Assembly (NCBI GenBank): GCA_947452065.1
Contig: CANGBB010000007.1
Location: forward strand, 53,501 to 117,500
From: Gammaproteobacteria bacterium
Lineage (GTDB): Bacteria > Pseudomonadota > Gammaproteobacteria > Steroidobacterales > Steroidobacteraceae
Direction of reading: 5' to 3'
DNA: 64,000 bases
The notes beneath the pieces were generated by a model that saw only the letters and a program-made list of their open reading frames with translations, was not told the origin of the DNA and ran no database searches. The position numbers and the translations under genes are program-made. Positions 28,992-38,999 of the stretch are shown piece by piece (within the stretch, counting starts at the first letter, position 1; each line of letters opens with the position of its first letter).

Positions 28992-29623
28992 GCGTCATCA
29001 GCGAGACGTTGCAGGTGGCCGGTCCCGCCGGTTCGCTGGACACGCTGCTCGAGCTGCCGGCGGCGTCTGCCACCTCTGTGCCAGAGGCCTTTGCGGTGGT
29101 CTGCCATCCGCACCCGCTGCACGGTGGAACGATGCACAACAAAGTGGTGCATACGATCGCGCGCGCCATGCTGGAGCTGGGCATCCCGTCGTTTCGCTTC
29201 AACTACCGGGGTGTGGGTGCCAGTGAGGGTGCCTATGCGGATGGGGTGGGCGAAACCGATGATGCCCTGGCTGTCATCGCCGCCGGAAGTGCCCGGTGGC
29301 CCGACGCAGTCTGCATCCTTGCGGGGTTTTCTTTCGGTGGCGTAGTGGCGCTGCGCGCCGCCGCTCGCGTCGGTGTGCAGCGACTGATCACGGTGGCTCC
29401 AGCCGTTGATCGTGTGCCGCTTGATGCGCTGCAATCCACGCCGCGCGATTGGTTGCTCATTCAAGGATTGGACGATGAGGTGGTGCCTCAGGTTCGGGTG
29501 CAATCGTGGGCTGCAAATCTGCCGTCGCCGCCGCGCTGTGTCTGGATGAGCGGCGTGGGGCACTTCTTCCATGGCGCGCTGAATCCGCTCAAGACGGCGG
29601 TGCAGGCATTCATGCGCGCGTAA
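28988..29623 (+). CDS. Alpha/beta hydrolase (dienelactone hydrolase-like)
   Basis: A 211-residue cytoplasmic alpha/beta hydrolase. VVCHPHPLHGGTMHNKVV is the oxyanion-hole region, GFSFGG is the nucleophile elbow with the catalytic serine, and the end VGHFFHG supplies the histidine. Short proteins of this type are often annotated as CocE/NonD or dienelactone hydrolases without known substrates. The GTG start overlaps the htpG TGA, so the two are translationally coupled. Confidence 0.82.
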   Translation: MSVISETLQVAGPAGSLDTLLELPAASATSVPEAFAVVCHPHPLHGGTMHNKVVHTIARAMLELGIPSFRFNYRGVGASEGAYADGVGETDDALAVIAAGSARWPDAVCILAGFSFGGVVALRAAARVGVQRLITVAPAVDRVPLDALQSTPRDWLLIQGLDDEVVPQVRVQSWAANLPSPPRCVWMSGVGHFFHGALNPLKTAVQAFMRA

Positions 29624-29635
29624 TGCAGGCAAAAA

Positions 29636-29665
29636 AAAGGCCCGGCATCAATTCGCCGGGCCTTT
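29636..29665. terminator. Bidirectional rho-independent terminator
   Basis: AAAGGCCCGGC (29636-29646) and GCCGGGCCTTT (29655-29665) form an 11-bp stem with an 8-base loop. On the minus strand eight Ts follow, making a strong terminator for the HU gene; on the plus strand it ends the htpG-hydrolase transcript with a shorter T-run. Confidence 0.9.
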
Positions 29666-29710
29666 AGCCAGCGCCGTGAGGGCTGGCTTCGTCAGTCTTT
29701 CAAAGGGCTA

Positions 29711-30022
29711 TTAGTTCACGAAGCCCTTGAGGTTCTTCAGCGGGAGAGCGCGAACCTTCTTGCTGGCCGGCTTGGCCTTGAAGGTCATCTTCTCGCCGGT
29801 GAAAGGGTTCACACCTTCGCGGGCCTTGGTGGCCGGCTTCTTCACGACCTTCAGCTTCAGCAGGCCGGGGATGGTGAACAGGCCATTGCTGCGCAGGCTC
29901 TTCTTGATCTGGGTGTTCAGTGAATCGAACACGCCACTGACCTGCTTGCGCGAGAGGTCCGTATCCTTGGAAATCTGAGCCAGAATTTCCGACTTGGTCG
30001 GAGCCCCACCTTTCTTAGCCAT
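29711..30022 (-). CDS. HU/IHF-family DNA-binding protein
   Basis: A 103-residue histone-like protein. The dimerisation helices (TKSEILAQISKDTDLSRKQV) are followed by the beta-arm region, with GREGVNPFTGEKM-like sequence (AREGVNPFTGEKMTFKAKPA). It is longer than HU (90) by a Lys/Gly N-terminus and a C-terminal extension. It probably bends and compacts DNA; whether it acts as HU or as a special variant is open. It is a single-gene unit with its own promoter and a strong terminator. Confidence 0.9.
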   Translation of the reverse strand: MAKKGGAPTKSEILAQISKDTDLSRKQVSGVFDSLNTQIKKSLRSNGLFTIPGLLKLKVVKKPATKAREGVNPFTGEKMTFKAKPASKKVRALPLKNLKGFVN

Positions 30023-30103
30023 AGTTACCAGTCTCCTTGAGTATTGATCGGATCAAGCACGGACCACGCAAAAAACCGTGGAAAACGCCGTAAATCGGAG
30101 CGA

Positions 30104-30131
30104 AACATAGCACATGCAACGGCCGGTGCAA
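30104..30131 (-). promoter_or_regulatory. Candidate promoter of the HU-family gene
   Basis: On the minus strand TTGCAC (plus 30126-30131), 16 bases ending in TGTGC, then TATGTT (plus 30104-30109). The leader would be about 75 bases. The -35 is weak. Confidence 0.45.
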
Positions 30132-30212
30132 GATCATTTTGCTTACGTGTAAACCGTAAACGCCTTGAATTGCAGCGGTTCCGTACGCCAAAGAACTGCG
30201 ACTGCGAGGACG

Positions 30213-30740
30213 TCAGCCGAGCAGAATCAACAGCGCTTGGATGACGATGCACACCCACAGGGGCGAGAAGTCCAGACCGCCGAGCCTAGGGATCAGGCGC
30301 CGCACCGGGCGGAGAATGGGTTCGCACATCGACGCCAGCAGAACCTGCGCCGGATTGTAGGTATCCGGTGCAACCATCGAAGTGAGCGAATAAAAAAGGA
30401 TGGCTAGGAAATAGGTCCAGAGCACGGATTGCAGCAACTGCGTGGCTGCCTGATGCACCCAGATACTCGCCGGCGGCACACCGACGCCGCTGAGCAGCCA
30501 GGGTACGAGGGCGCGCACGAGGGCTAGAGCCAGCAGCAGCAGGACCGAGGCCGTGTCGAGCCGGCCGATCGCCGGGAACAGGCGCCGCAGCGGGATGATG
30601 GCCGGGTTGGTGATCTGCAGTAATGCGCGGGCGAGGGGGTTTCGGAAGTCAGCGCGGGTCCACTGCAGGAGCAGCCGCAAGAGGATGGCCTGCAGGTACA
30701 GGGACAGCAGGGTGTTGATCAGGAAAAGTAGCGCTGCCAC
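30213..30740 (-). CDS. YggT-family membrane protein
   Basis: A 175-residue integral membrane protein with two YggT repeats, each with two hydrophobic segments and the motif NPLARALLQITNPAIIPLRR in repeat one and ILRPVRRLIPRLGGLDFSP in repeat two. The family is linked to osmotic protection or cell division in some bacteria, with no defined activity. It follows proC by 5 bases, the same order as in Pseudomonas (yggS-proC-yggT). Confidence 0.92.
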   Translation of the reverse strand: MAALLFLINTLLSLYLQAILLRLLLQWTRADFRNPLARALLQITNPAIIPLRRLFPAIGRLDTASVLLLLALALVRALVPWLLSGVGVPPASIWVHQAATQLLQSVLWTYFLAILFYSLTSMVAPDTYNPAQVLLASMCEPILRPVRRLIPRLGGLDFSPLWVCIVIQALLILLG

Positions 30741-30745
30741 CGGTA

Positions 30746-31567
30746 TCAGCTCCCGCTGAGGGACACGGACAGCTCAGCGCTGCGCTGGGCTGCGGCCCGG
30801 AGAGCGGCCTCCAGCAGCGCTTGGCTGGCTGGTGTGTTCAGCACGGCCAGTGCTGCTTCGGTGGTGCCGCCCTTGGACGTGACGGCCGCCCGCTGCGCGG
30901 CAAGATCGGGGTCAGCGTGAGCCAGCTGGCCGCTGCCATACAGTGTCTCGGCGGCCAGCACTTTGGCCACCTGGGCATCCAGCCCCATTCGCTCGGCTGC
31001 GGCGGCCAACTGTTCGCCCAGCCACATGAAGTAGGCCGGTCCGCTGCCGGACAGTGCTGTGACCACGTCCAGCAGATCCTCATTGTCGACCCAGCAGGCA
31101 TAGCCGCAGCTGCGCATGACGGTCTCGGCCAGCGAGCGGTGGGCTGCCCCGACCTCCGCTGGCGCGAACAGCGCTGCTGCGCCTGCGCTGACCAGTGCCG
31201 GACGATTGGGCATGGCGCGCACCACCGGGAGACCTGGACACCAGCGCTGCAGGCTGGCGGTACGGAGACCGGCGGCTATCGATAGCAGCAATGGCGCATC
31301 CGTATGCAGGTGAGTGCTCAAAGGCTGCAGCACCCGCTGCATTTCCTGAGGTTTGACGGCCAGCACGACCAGCTGCGCACCACGGACGGCGGCGGCGTTG
31401 TCGGCGTGCGCGGTGATTCCGAAGTCCCGCACCAGTTCATCGCGCGCGGCCGCGCTGGGCTCGCCGACGCGAATGCAATCGGGAGCCAGTCCGGAGCGGC
31501 GCAAGCCCGCAATCATTGCGCGGGCCATGTTGCCGCCACCGATGAAGGCTATCTGGGTCTTTTGCAT
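30746..31567 (-). CDS. proC: Pyrroline-5-carboxylate reductase
   Basis: A 273-residue enzyme for the last step of proline synthesis. The NAD(P)-binding start IAFIGGGNMARAMIAGLRRSG is clear, and the C-terminal dimerisation domain has ALSGSGPAYFMWLGEQLAAAA and VTSKGGTTEAALAVL. It lies 13 bases after yggS and 5 bases before yggT, forming a compact operon. Confidence 0.96.
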   Translation of the reverse strand: MQKTQIAFIGGGNMARAMIAGLRRSGLAPDCIRVGEPSAAARDELVRDFGITAHADNAAAVRGAQLVVLAVKPQEMQRVLQPLSTHLHTDAPLLLSIAAGLRTASLQRWCPGLPVVRAMPNRPALVSAGAAALFAPAEVGAAHRSLAETVMRSCGYACWVDNEDLLDVVTALSGSGPAYFMWLGEQLAAAAERMGLDAQVAKVLAAETLYGSGQLAHADPDLAAQRAAVTSKGGTTEAALAVLNTPASQALLEAALRAAAQRSAELSVSLSGS

Positions 31568-31580
31568 GGCGGCATTCTAT

Positions 31581-32306
31581 CTAGATGTGACTGTAATCGC
31601 GTGGTCCGAAAATAGCGGTGCCAACACGCACTATCGTGGCGCCCTCGAGGATCGCATCGCTGAAGTCGCCGCTCATCCCCATCGACAGGGTATCGAGTTC
31701 GGGATGGGATGTCCGCAGAGTCACCAGCAGCTGTCGTAGCTGCGCGTAAGCGCCGCGCCGCGCCGGCGTATCCAGCCCCTCAGGGAGCATGCACATCAGG
31801 CCGCGCAGACGCAGGTGCGGGAGGCTAGCCACTGCCGCTGCCAGCGGTGCGACGTCGGCGGGTGCCACCCCGGCCTTTTTGTCATCCTGCGCGATATTCA
31901 CCTGCAGACAGACGTTCAGCGGTGATGCCAAATGGGAGCGTTGCTGAGAGAGCCGCTCGGCGATACGCAGACGGTCCAGGCCATGCACCCAGTCGAAGTG
32001 CTCGGCCACGGGGCGCGTCTTGTTCGCCTGCAGTCTGCCTAGAAAATGCCAGACCAGTCCGGCCTCGCGCACGGCTGCAATTTTGGGCAGCGCTTCCTGC
32101 AGGTAGTTCTCACCGAAGTCGGTGATACCCAGGCGCGCGGCGGCGCTGATGAGCTCCGCCTGATGCCCCTTGCTGACAGCCACCAGCGTGACCGCGCGCT
32201 CGTCCCGGCCGGCGGTGCGGGTCGCAGCCGCGATGGCGTTGCGCACCTCCTGCAACCGGTGGGCCAGTTCGGAGCTCGAGGATGAAGTCTGAGTGGGAGG
32301 TAACAT
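31581..32306 (-). CDS. yggS: PLP homeostasis protein (YggS/PLPBP family)
   Basis: A 241-residue pyridoxal-phosphate-binding protein that buffers PLP and affects amino-acid metabolism. LVAVSKGH contains the PLP-binding lysine; FGENYLQEALPKI, WHFLGRLQANK and LSMGMSGDFSDAILEGATIVRVG are family signatures. ATG at 32306 is preferred because the N-terminal 28 residues of the longer frame would overlap the divergent pilT start region. It heads the yggS-proC-yggT operon. Confidence 0.93.
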   Translation of the reverse strand: MLPPTQTSSSSSELAHRLQEVRNAIAAATRTAGRDERAVTLVAVSKGHQAELISAAARLGITDFGENYLQEALPKIAAVREAGLVWHFLGRLQANKTRPVAEHFDWVHGLDRLRIAERLSQQRSHLASPLNVCLQVNIAQDDKKAGVAPADVAPLAAAVASLPHLRLRGLMCMLPEGLDTPARRGAYAQLRQLLVTLRTSHPELDTLSMGMSGDFSDAILEGATIVRVGTAIFGPRDYSHI

Positions 32307-32369
32307 AGGGTGAATTGCAGTCTCATTATACTGAGCCCACCGATCCTTCGGCGGTGAGCGCAGCCCCCG

Positions 32370-33449
32370 ATGGTGGCGAAACTCGCGCAACTACTGGCGC
32401 TGGCGGTCGGTCAAAACGCCTCCGACCTGCACCTCTCGGCAGGATTGCCGCCCATGATCCGTGTCGATGGCGACATTCAGCCTATCACTCGGCCGCCGCT
32501 GTCCGATCAAGATGTGCACGGGATGATCGAGACGCTCATTGATGATTCGCAGCGCCAAGCGTACGCGCAGCGCTTCGAGATGGATTTCTGTTTCGAGGCC
32601 CCCGGCCTAGGGCGATTCCGGGTCAACGCCTTCCGCCAGAACCGCGGCAGTGCCGCAGTCTTTCGTCACATACCGGGTGCAATCAGGACGCTGGAAGCGC
32701 TGCATGCGCCGCAGATCTTCAGCGACTTGTGCGGGCTCCGGGTTGGGCTGGTGCTGGTGACGGGAGCAACGGGGTCAGGGAAGTCGACCACGCTGGCCGC
32801 GATGATCGATCACTGCAATACCCATCGAAACGAACACATCCTGACAATCGAAGATCCCATCGAGTTCGTGCACGAGCCCAGGCGCTGCCTGATCAACCAG
32901 CGTGAGCTCAGGCGCGACACGACAGATTTTTCCAGCGCGCTCCGCTCGGCACTGCGTGAGGATCCGGACATCATTATGGTTGGTGAGTTGCGCGATCTGG
33001 CCACCATCCGTCTGGCGCTCACGGCGGCCGAGACGGGTCATCTGGTGTTCGCAACGCTGCATACCCGTTCCGCCGCCAAGACGATCGATCGCATCGTCGA
33101 TGTCTTTCCGGGTGAGGAAAAGACATTGGTGCGAGCGATGCTCTCGGAATCCCTCAGCGCCGTGTTGTCGCAGAGTTTGCTCAAGCGGGTGGGCGGTGGC
33201 CGGATCGCGGCACATGAAATCATGGTGGCCACACCGGCCATACGGAACCTGATCCGCGAGGGCAAGATCGCGCAGATGCAATCGGTCATCCAGACTGGCA
33301 GCGCCCTGGGTATGCAGACCCTAGATCAATGTCTGGCCGCGATGCAGGCCAGAGGTCTGATCACGAAGGAGGAGGCCAGATGCGCGGCATCACACCAAGA
33401 CGTCCGCACTCACTCCAGTCCCAAAACCTTTGTGCCCTGCTCGAAGTAG
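32370..33449 (+). CDS. pilT: Type IV pilus retraction ATPase
   Basis: A 359-residue hexameric ATPase that powers pilus retraction. The N-terminus NASDLHLSAGLPPMIRVDG is typical. The Walker A motif is GATGSGKSTT (about residues 131-140). The Asp box region carries ILTIEDPIEFVH, the His box is FATLHTRSA, and AIRNLIREGKIAQM is the PilT-specific C-terminal motif. The last 13 codons overlap the convergent peptidase gene. No pilU follows, unlike in Pseudomonas. It is divergent from yggS. Confidence 0.95.
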   Translation: MVAKLAQLLALAVGQNASDLHLSAGLPPMIRVDGDIQPITRPPLSDQDVHGMIETLIDDSQRQAYAQRFEMDFCFEAPGLGRFRVNAFRQNRGSAAVFRHIPGAIRTLEALHAPQIFSDLCGLRVGLVLVTGATGSGKSTTLAAMIDHCNTHRNEHILTIEDPIEFVHEPRRCLINQRELRRDTTDFSSALRSALREDPDIIMVGELRDLATIRLALTAAETGHLVFATLHTRSAAKTIDRIVDVFPGEEKTLVRAMLSESLSAVLSQSLLKRVGGGRIAAHEIMVATPAIRNLIREGKIAQMQSVIQTGSALGMQTLDQCLAAMQARGLITKEEARCAASHQDVRTHSSPKTFVPCSK

Positions 33450-35101
33450 ACATCGACCGGAATCGACCGTGCTGCCAGTCGCGCCATATCGCTTTGCAGC
33501 TCCGCACGCACCATGCCTTCTTCCGTGACCACTCGCTTGGCCAGTGTGTAGTCGCCGTCGCCCTGGAGTTTGAGGATGCGGCCGGCGAGCATTTCAGCGG
33601 CGGTCCGTGCGCGTGCCACATCGACGCGATAGCGGCCTGTGGCAGCATCGCGAACGAACGCGCCATGGTCAGCGAAATAATTGAATTCGATCATGTTGGC
33701 TTTGCCATGGGCATCGGCGGTGCCGAAGCGAACGCTACGCAGGATCCCGGCGACGAAGGTCACGTAATGGTCGGCGAGCGTCGTGTCATGCAGCTCTTTT
33801 TTGGCCAGCAGCTGCGTGACCATGTACAGCCCGAGGATGTCGGCCTTGGCCTCTTCGAGTGCGCTGTACTGCTCCTGCAGCGCGGCGCGTACCGTGCCCT
33901 TGCCGTCGATGGTGTTCTTGATGCCCAGTCCGTGTGCAACTTCATGGAACATGACATTGGCGAAGAAAGCATCGAAGCGAACGTGGGCCAGCTGATCTTT
34001 TGCCAGCAGCTCATCAGCGATCGGCGCCAGAATCTTTTCGAATTTCGCCTGCATCACGTTTTTCAGCTGCAGTCGCCGCGTTCCCTTCTGCAGTTGTACT
34101 GCCTCGTCGTTCGGCAGATTGATGGCAATGGTTTTGCCGCCGGCGTTGGCGTCGCCGGCGTACATCAATACATCGTAGGCATTGAGATCTGACGCAGTGC
34201 CTGGCGTCTCGCGCTTATAGGCCTGCGGGACTGGCAATCCGCGCTGCAGTTCCGGCAGGAAAGAGATGAATCGACTCAGTCGCGCGCTCCAGGTTGTGTC
34301 CTTGCGCACCACGATGCTCTCGAACGCTTTGCGAACGCCCAGTAATCCGTCCTCGTAATCCTCGATTGCACCGATGACGATGTCATAGCGGTTGGACTTC
34401 ATGTCCATCCAGGCCAGATCGCTGGGCTGATAATCATCTGTTTCCAGCGCCGTGGCGCGCAGCCTCAGGTAGGCCGTGAATTGCGCATCGTCACTGAATT
34501 CGGCTGCGCGGCGCAGGTGATCGGCCGCGACCTTGAGCGGCGCTTCGTAGGCAACATGGTAGGGCACTGCGCTGAGCTTGCCGTCCGCATCACGGCGGAT
34601 GATGGAGTAGCTATCGTTGCGTACGGCCTCGGGCAGTGCATCCAGTGCGGCCCGCGTAATGTCGCTGGGGTAGAGGTTGGCGCCAGCGGGCTTGGGACCG
34701 ATGCCGATGATGAAGGGCTCATTGCCAGCAAGCCGGTCCCATGGCCCGAAGTTCAGACTCGCCAGGCGCCTGACGGCTTCATCTTTCAGTCGCGCGTTGA
34801 GCGACGATGACTCTCCCCACGACTGCAACCAGAACAGCGTGTTCATGGGCTCGGCAGCACGCATGAGTTCGGCCAGCATCGCTCGTTCGCGCTGACTGCT
34901 GCCCGACAAATCAACCTTGAGTGTGACGGGTGCGTAGCGAGCCAGTCTCTGCTGCACATCGGCCACGCCCGCAAGGGGCGCGCCAGCATTGTCCGCCGAC
35001 ATCGGCGGCGATGCTTGGCGTGTGCAGCTGCATAGCAGGGCAAGTGTTGCGCAGAGGGCTAGCGTGCTGACAACGCTGTGGCGCCTGAAGGCTTGGCTCA
35101 T
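33410..35101 (-). CDS. M49-like zinc peptidase lipoprotein
   Basis: A 563-residue predicted lipoprotein (signal ending LLCSC, so anchored outside the cytoplasm). The zinc site HEVAHGLG (H386, E387, H390) and the downstream EEAKADILG (from residue 416) match the dipeptidyl-peptidase III-like M49 group found in bacteria; classical DPP III has a one-residue-longer HELLGH motif. The substrate is unknown. The 3' end overlaps pilT by 40 bases on the opposite strand. It sits 51 bases upstream of nothing on its own strand except pyrK-like, which lies before it. Confidence 0.8.
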   Translation of the reverse strand: MSQAFRRHSVVSTLALCATLALLCSCTRQASPPMSADNAGAPLAGVADVQQRLARYAPVTLKVDLSGSSQRERAMLAELMRAAEPMNTLFWLQSWGESSSLNARLKDEAVRRLASLNFGPWDRLAGNEPFIIGIGPKPAGANLYPSDITRAALDALPEAVRNDSYSIIRRDADGKLSAVPYHVAYEAPLKVAADHLRRAAEFSDDAQFTAYLRLRATALETDDYQPSDLAWMDMKSNRYDIVIGAIEDYEDGLLGVRKAFESIVVRKDTTWSARLSRFISFLPELQRGLPVPQAYKRETPGTASDLNAYDVLMYAGDANAGGKTIAINLPNDEAVQLQKGTRRLQLKNVMQAKFEKILAPIADELLAKDQLAHVRFDAFFANVMFHEVAHGLGIKNTIDGKGTVRAALQEQYSALEEAKADILGLYMVTQLLAKKELHDTTLADHYVTFVAGILRSVRFGTADAHGKANMIEFNYFADHGAFVRDAATGRYRVDVARARTAAEMLAGRILKLQGDGDYTLAKRVVTEEGMVRAELQSDMARLAARSIPVDVYFEQGTKVLGLE

Positions 35102-35152
35102 GACGGCATCCTCGCGCAGAACACGGAAGGGTGTGTGCGTTGCCGGTTCTGC

Positions 35153-36045
35153 TCAGTCGGCAAACACGCTGGTGGCATCAAAGACCGGGCCATCGACGCA
35201 GACCCGCTTCATGGCGGGGCCGTTGGCCGTCTGCACGCGGACCGCGCACCCGGCACAGCCGCCGACGGCGCAGGCCATGTATTCTTCGAGTGACACTTGG
35301 CAGGGCAGATTAAATTCGCGCGCCAGCTGCGCGGTGGCGCGCAACATCGGCGTGGGTCCGCACGCCATGATTTCGACTTCATTGCGCTGGCGATCATCCA
35401 GCGACTGCAGCCATTCGCGCGCCAGCTCCGTGACAAAGCCGTCGAAGCAGCCCGGAAATCCGGCGCGACTGGCCAAGCGCGATGGCACGCCCCATTCATC
35501 CAGCAGTGGCATGCAGGCAATGCTGCCTTCAGGCATGCCGGGCACCAAGATGCGCGACGGGCGCGCTTTGAAAGGAAATGGAATTTCGGAGCCCATCAAT
35601 ACCAGCGGCTGCCAATCAGCGCGTTGATCGGCGCGCAGCTCGCTGGCCAGGAATACCATCGGTGGGATGCCCACGCCGCCGCCGATTGCGAGTACGCGGC
35701 GCCGTTCCGGGTGTGCGCTGAAGCCCCGACCGATCGGGCCCATGACGCTGAGCGTGTCGCCAGTCTCGGACTTCGTGAGCTCAGCGAGACCATGGCCAAC
35801 AACTTTATAGAGAACTTCGATCCAGCCTGCCTCGCGATCGACGCGCATGATCGACAGCGGCCGGCGCATGCGGATGGCGGCATTGCACTGCAGATGCACG
35901 AAGCTGCCGGCCAGCGCGGTGGCTGCGACCTGCGGGGCGGCGAGCCGCAACACATGCTGGCCAGCGGCCAAATGTTCGTGGTTCAGGACGCGACCGTCTT
36001 CGATGGCGATGGTGCCGCGGTGGGCACGCGGACTTGATGAGGCGC

Positions 36046-36049
<4 letters not shown>
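35153..36049 (-). CDS. Dihydroorotate dehydrogenase electron-transfer subunit-like protein
   Basis: A 298-residue ferredoxin-reductase-type protein of the PyrK family. It has an FAD domain (MRRPLSIMRVDREAG) and an NAD-binding domain (VLAIGGGVGIPPMVFLA). The C-terminal 2Fe-2S cysteines are C260, C265, C268 and C284. PyrK links class 1B PyrD to NAD. The start overlaps the pyrB stop by 4 bases, so it is coupled to pyrimidine synthesis. No pyrD is in the window, and most gammaproteobacteria use a quinone-linked class 2 enzyme, so the partner is open. It is somewhat longer than typical PyrK (about 250-260). Confidence 0.82.
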
Positions 36050-36985
<936 letters not shown>

Positions 36986-37008
<23 letters not shown>

Positions 37009-37465
37009 TCAGTCCTTTCTCCCCTTCGCCCGCCAGCCAGCGCTGCAGGATGATCGCCGCAGCGAGGTTGTCGATGTCCGCGCTCTGGATACGGCGCCTT
37101 CTGCTACCGCTCCGGCGCTGCTCGATCAGCTGCTCGCCAGCCTCGCGCGACGAATGACGTTCGTCGACGCGTTCTACCGGCAGACCGTAACGTGCCCGCA
37201 GTTCTTCGGCAAACCTGTCGGTTTTGCTCTGCAGTCGTCCCGGTGTGCCATCTTCATTATAAGGCGTGCCCAGCACGAGTACGTGAGGAGCGTGCAGACT
37301 CATCAGTCGGTCCAGCGCCGCCCAGTCCGGACCGCGATCGCTGTGGGCTACAGCGCTCAGGGGACGCGGTGCGCGGCTCAGGGTATCGGCAATCGCCACG
37401 CCGATACGGCGCAGACCAAAGTCGAGTCCGAGGGCGATGCGGGCTGTCGGGGACGCTGGCGACAC
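36986..37465 (-). CDS. ruvX: Holliday junction resolvase-like protein RuvX (YqgF)
   Basis: A 159-residue RNase H-fold protein needed for 16S rRNA 5'-end processing. ALGLDFGLRRIGVAIADTL is the diagnostic start with the first catalytic Asp; VLGTPYNEDGT and VERVDERHSSREA follow, and SADIDNLAAAIILQRWL ends the fold. No ATG fits; GTG at 37465 gives the family length and was chosen. The gene overlaps pyrB by 23 bases and lies 65 bases after yqgE, the usual partner. Confidence 0.9.
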
Positions 37466-37530
37466 GGGGCCGCAGCATAGCCCATGAACTACGGATCCGA
37501 GAGCGGGATTGAGGTGCGCCTGAGGCGGAC

Positions 37531-38094
37531 TCAGGCGTGTCCGGCAACCAGGCTGACGTGACGGGTATCGACGCCGAGCAGTTGCCACGCCGCCGCCCAG
37601 CGCTGCTCGAAGGGCAGTTCGTAGACGATACGAGTGTCCATCGGCACCGTCAGCCAGGCGTTGTCGCTCAGTTCGCGCTCGAGTTGGCCGGCTTCCCAAG
37701 CGGCGTATCCCAACGCGATGAAGGCATCCATTGGCCCGTTGCCCTGCGCCATGGCCACCAGTACGTCACGCGATGTGGTGACCTGCACCTGATCCGATAC
37801 GCGATGGGACGAATCCCAGCTTCCACCGGGCCGATGCAGTACGAAGCCGCGGTCAGAGTGGACCGGACCGCCGCGCAACACGGGTTGCTCGTCGATGCGG
37901 ATATCGCTGGCTTCCAGTTTCATCTGTGAGAACACCTCGCCGAGCTTCATGCCCAGAGGTTTGTTCAGCACGATGCCCAACGCCCCGCGCTCACTGTGCT
38001 CACAGATCAGGGTGACGCTGTGAGAGAAATTCGTGTCGGCCAGCGATGGCATCGCTACCAGCAGCTGGTTGGCCAGGGTGTTTTCGCCACTCAT
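37531..38094 (-). CDS. YqgE/AlgH family protein
   Basis: A 187-residue protein of the YqgE/AlgH family (LANQLLVAMPSLADTNFSHSV and LRGGPVHSDRGFVLH are signatures). The molecular function is unknown; alleles were once linked to alginate regulation in Pseudomonas. It sits between tonB and ruvX in the conserved gshB-tonB-yqgE-ruvX-pyrB order. Confidence 0.94.
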   Translation of the reverse strand: MSGENTLANQLLVAMPSLADTNFSHSVTLICEHSERGALGIVLNKPLGMKLGEVFSQMKLEASDIRIDEQPVLRGGPVHSDRGFVLHRPGGSWDSSHRVSDQVQVTTSRDVLVAMAQGNGPMDAFIALGYAAWEAGQLERELSDNAWLTVPMDTRIVYELPFEQRWAAAWQLLGVDTRHVSLVAGHA

Positions 38095-38125
38095 AGGTCC
38101 AGTATGGGGGCGGGTGCTGGGCGGC

Positions 38126-38989
38126 TCAAGGGTTGCCGGGCGGCAAAATGGGCGCTTTCACGGTGCCACCGGCCGCGCCGCCTGCTTCGAATTCCCACTG
38201 ATAGGCGAATCGCAGGCTGCCGTACTGCGCCGCCAGCTCGGGAGGGAAAGGGCTGAACGGACTGGCCAGCCGGAGGATATGCAGCGCGGCCTGATCCAGC
38301 GCGATATCGCCACTGCCTCGCTGGACCGCAGCGCTCTGCAGCGAGCCATCCGCGCGCAGCGCCACCTCGATGACGGGTGCGCGGTGCCCGCCGCTCTGGA
38401 GTGCCTTGGCTGGATAATTGAGTGTGCCCAGTCGCTCGATCTTGCGCCGCCAGGAGTCCAGATAGGGGGCCAGCTTCAGTGCGCGCGTGTCGGGACTGAT
38501 CCACCGGCCGGTGGCCGGATCGCCACGCAGAACCAGTTCCAATCCGTCGCCGCGACCGGTCTTGGCCTCAGTCGGATTTTCGGGCTGAGGTGGATTGCGG
38601 CGCGCGGCGACTTTCAGTCGCGTGCCCAGATAATGAATCTCGGGTGCATCGGTCGGGCTGCGCAGCACATTGCCGTCACCGGGACGAGCGTTATCGGTTT
38701 CATCTTCCTCGCTGCTGGCCGCCTGGGCGGAGGGTGAGCGGGTGAGGGCATCGCGGGTGTTGCCTGCACCGCGCTGCGAGCGCTGCGCGGCATAGGCAGC
38801 CCGGTCGTTGCGTTCCACGGCCGGCAAATCCTCGGTGACCAGCAGCACTTCCATGCCGGGTGTGCTGCGGCTGTGGTTCTCGGTACTGAAGGTCAGGCCC
38901 AGCAGGACGATGGCGTGCAGCAGGGCTGTGAGGAACAGCATCGTAATCAGCCGTTCCCGCGAGGCCGCGGCTTCAAACGTTGCGTTCAT
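38126..38989 (-). CDS. tonB: TonB-like energy transducer
   Basis: A 287-residue inner-membrane protein with one N-terminal transmembrane helix (LITMLFLTALLHAIVLLGLTF). A long polar linker follows, but without the classic Pro-Glu/Pro-Lys repeats. The C-terminal TonB fold shows YPAKALQSGGHRAPVIEVAL and the conserved Ala-x-x-Ile-Leu pattern (DQAALHILRLASPF). It corresponds to the TonB3-type gene beside gshB in Pseudomonas, which is needed for twitching motility there. It starts 10 bases after gshB ends. Confidence 0.88.
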   Translation of the reverse strand: MNATFEAAASRERLITMLFLTALLHAIVLLGLTFSTENHSRSTPGMEVLLVTEDLPAVERNDRAAYAAQRSQRGAGNTRDALTRSPSAQAASSEEDETDNARPGDGNVLRSPTDAPEIHYLGTRLKVAARRNPPQPENPTEAKTGRGDGLELVLRGDPATGRWISPDTRALKLAPYLDSWRRKIERLGTLNYPAKALQSGGHRAPVIEVALRADGSLQSAAVQRGSGDIALDQAALHILRLASPFSPFPPELAAQYGSLRFAYQWEFEAGGAAGGTVKAPILPPGNP

Positions 38990-38999
38990 TGCCCCGCTG

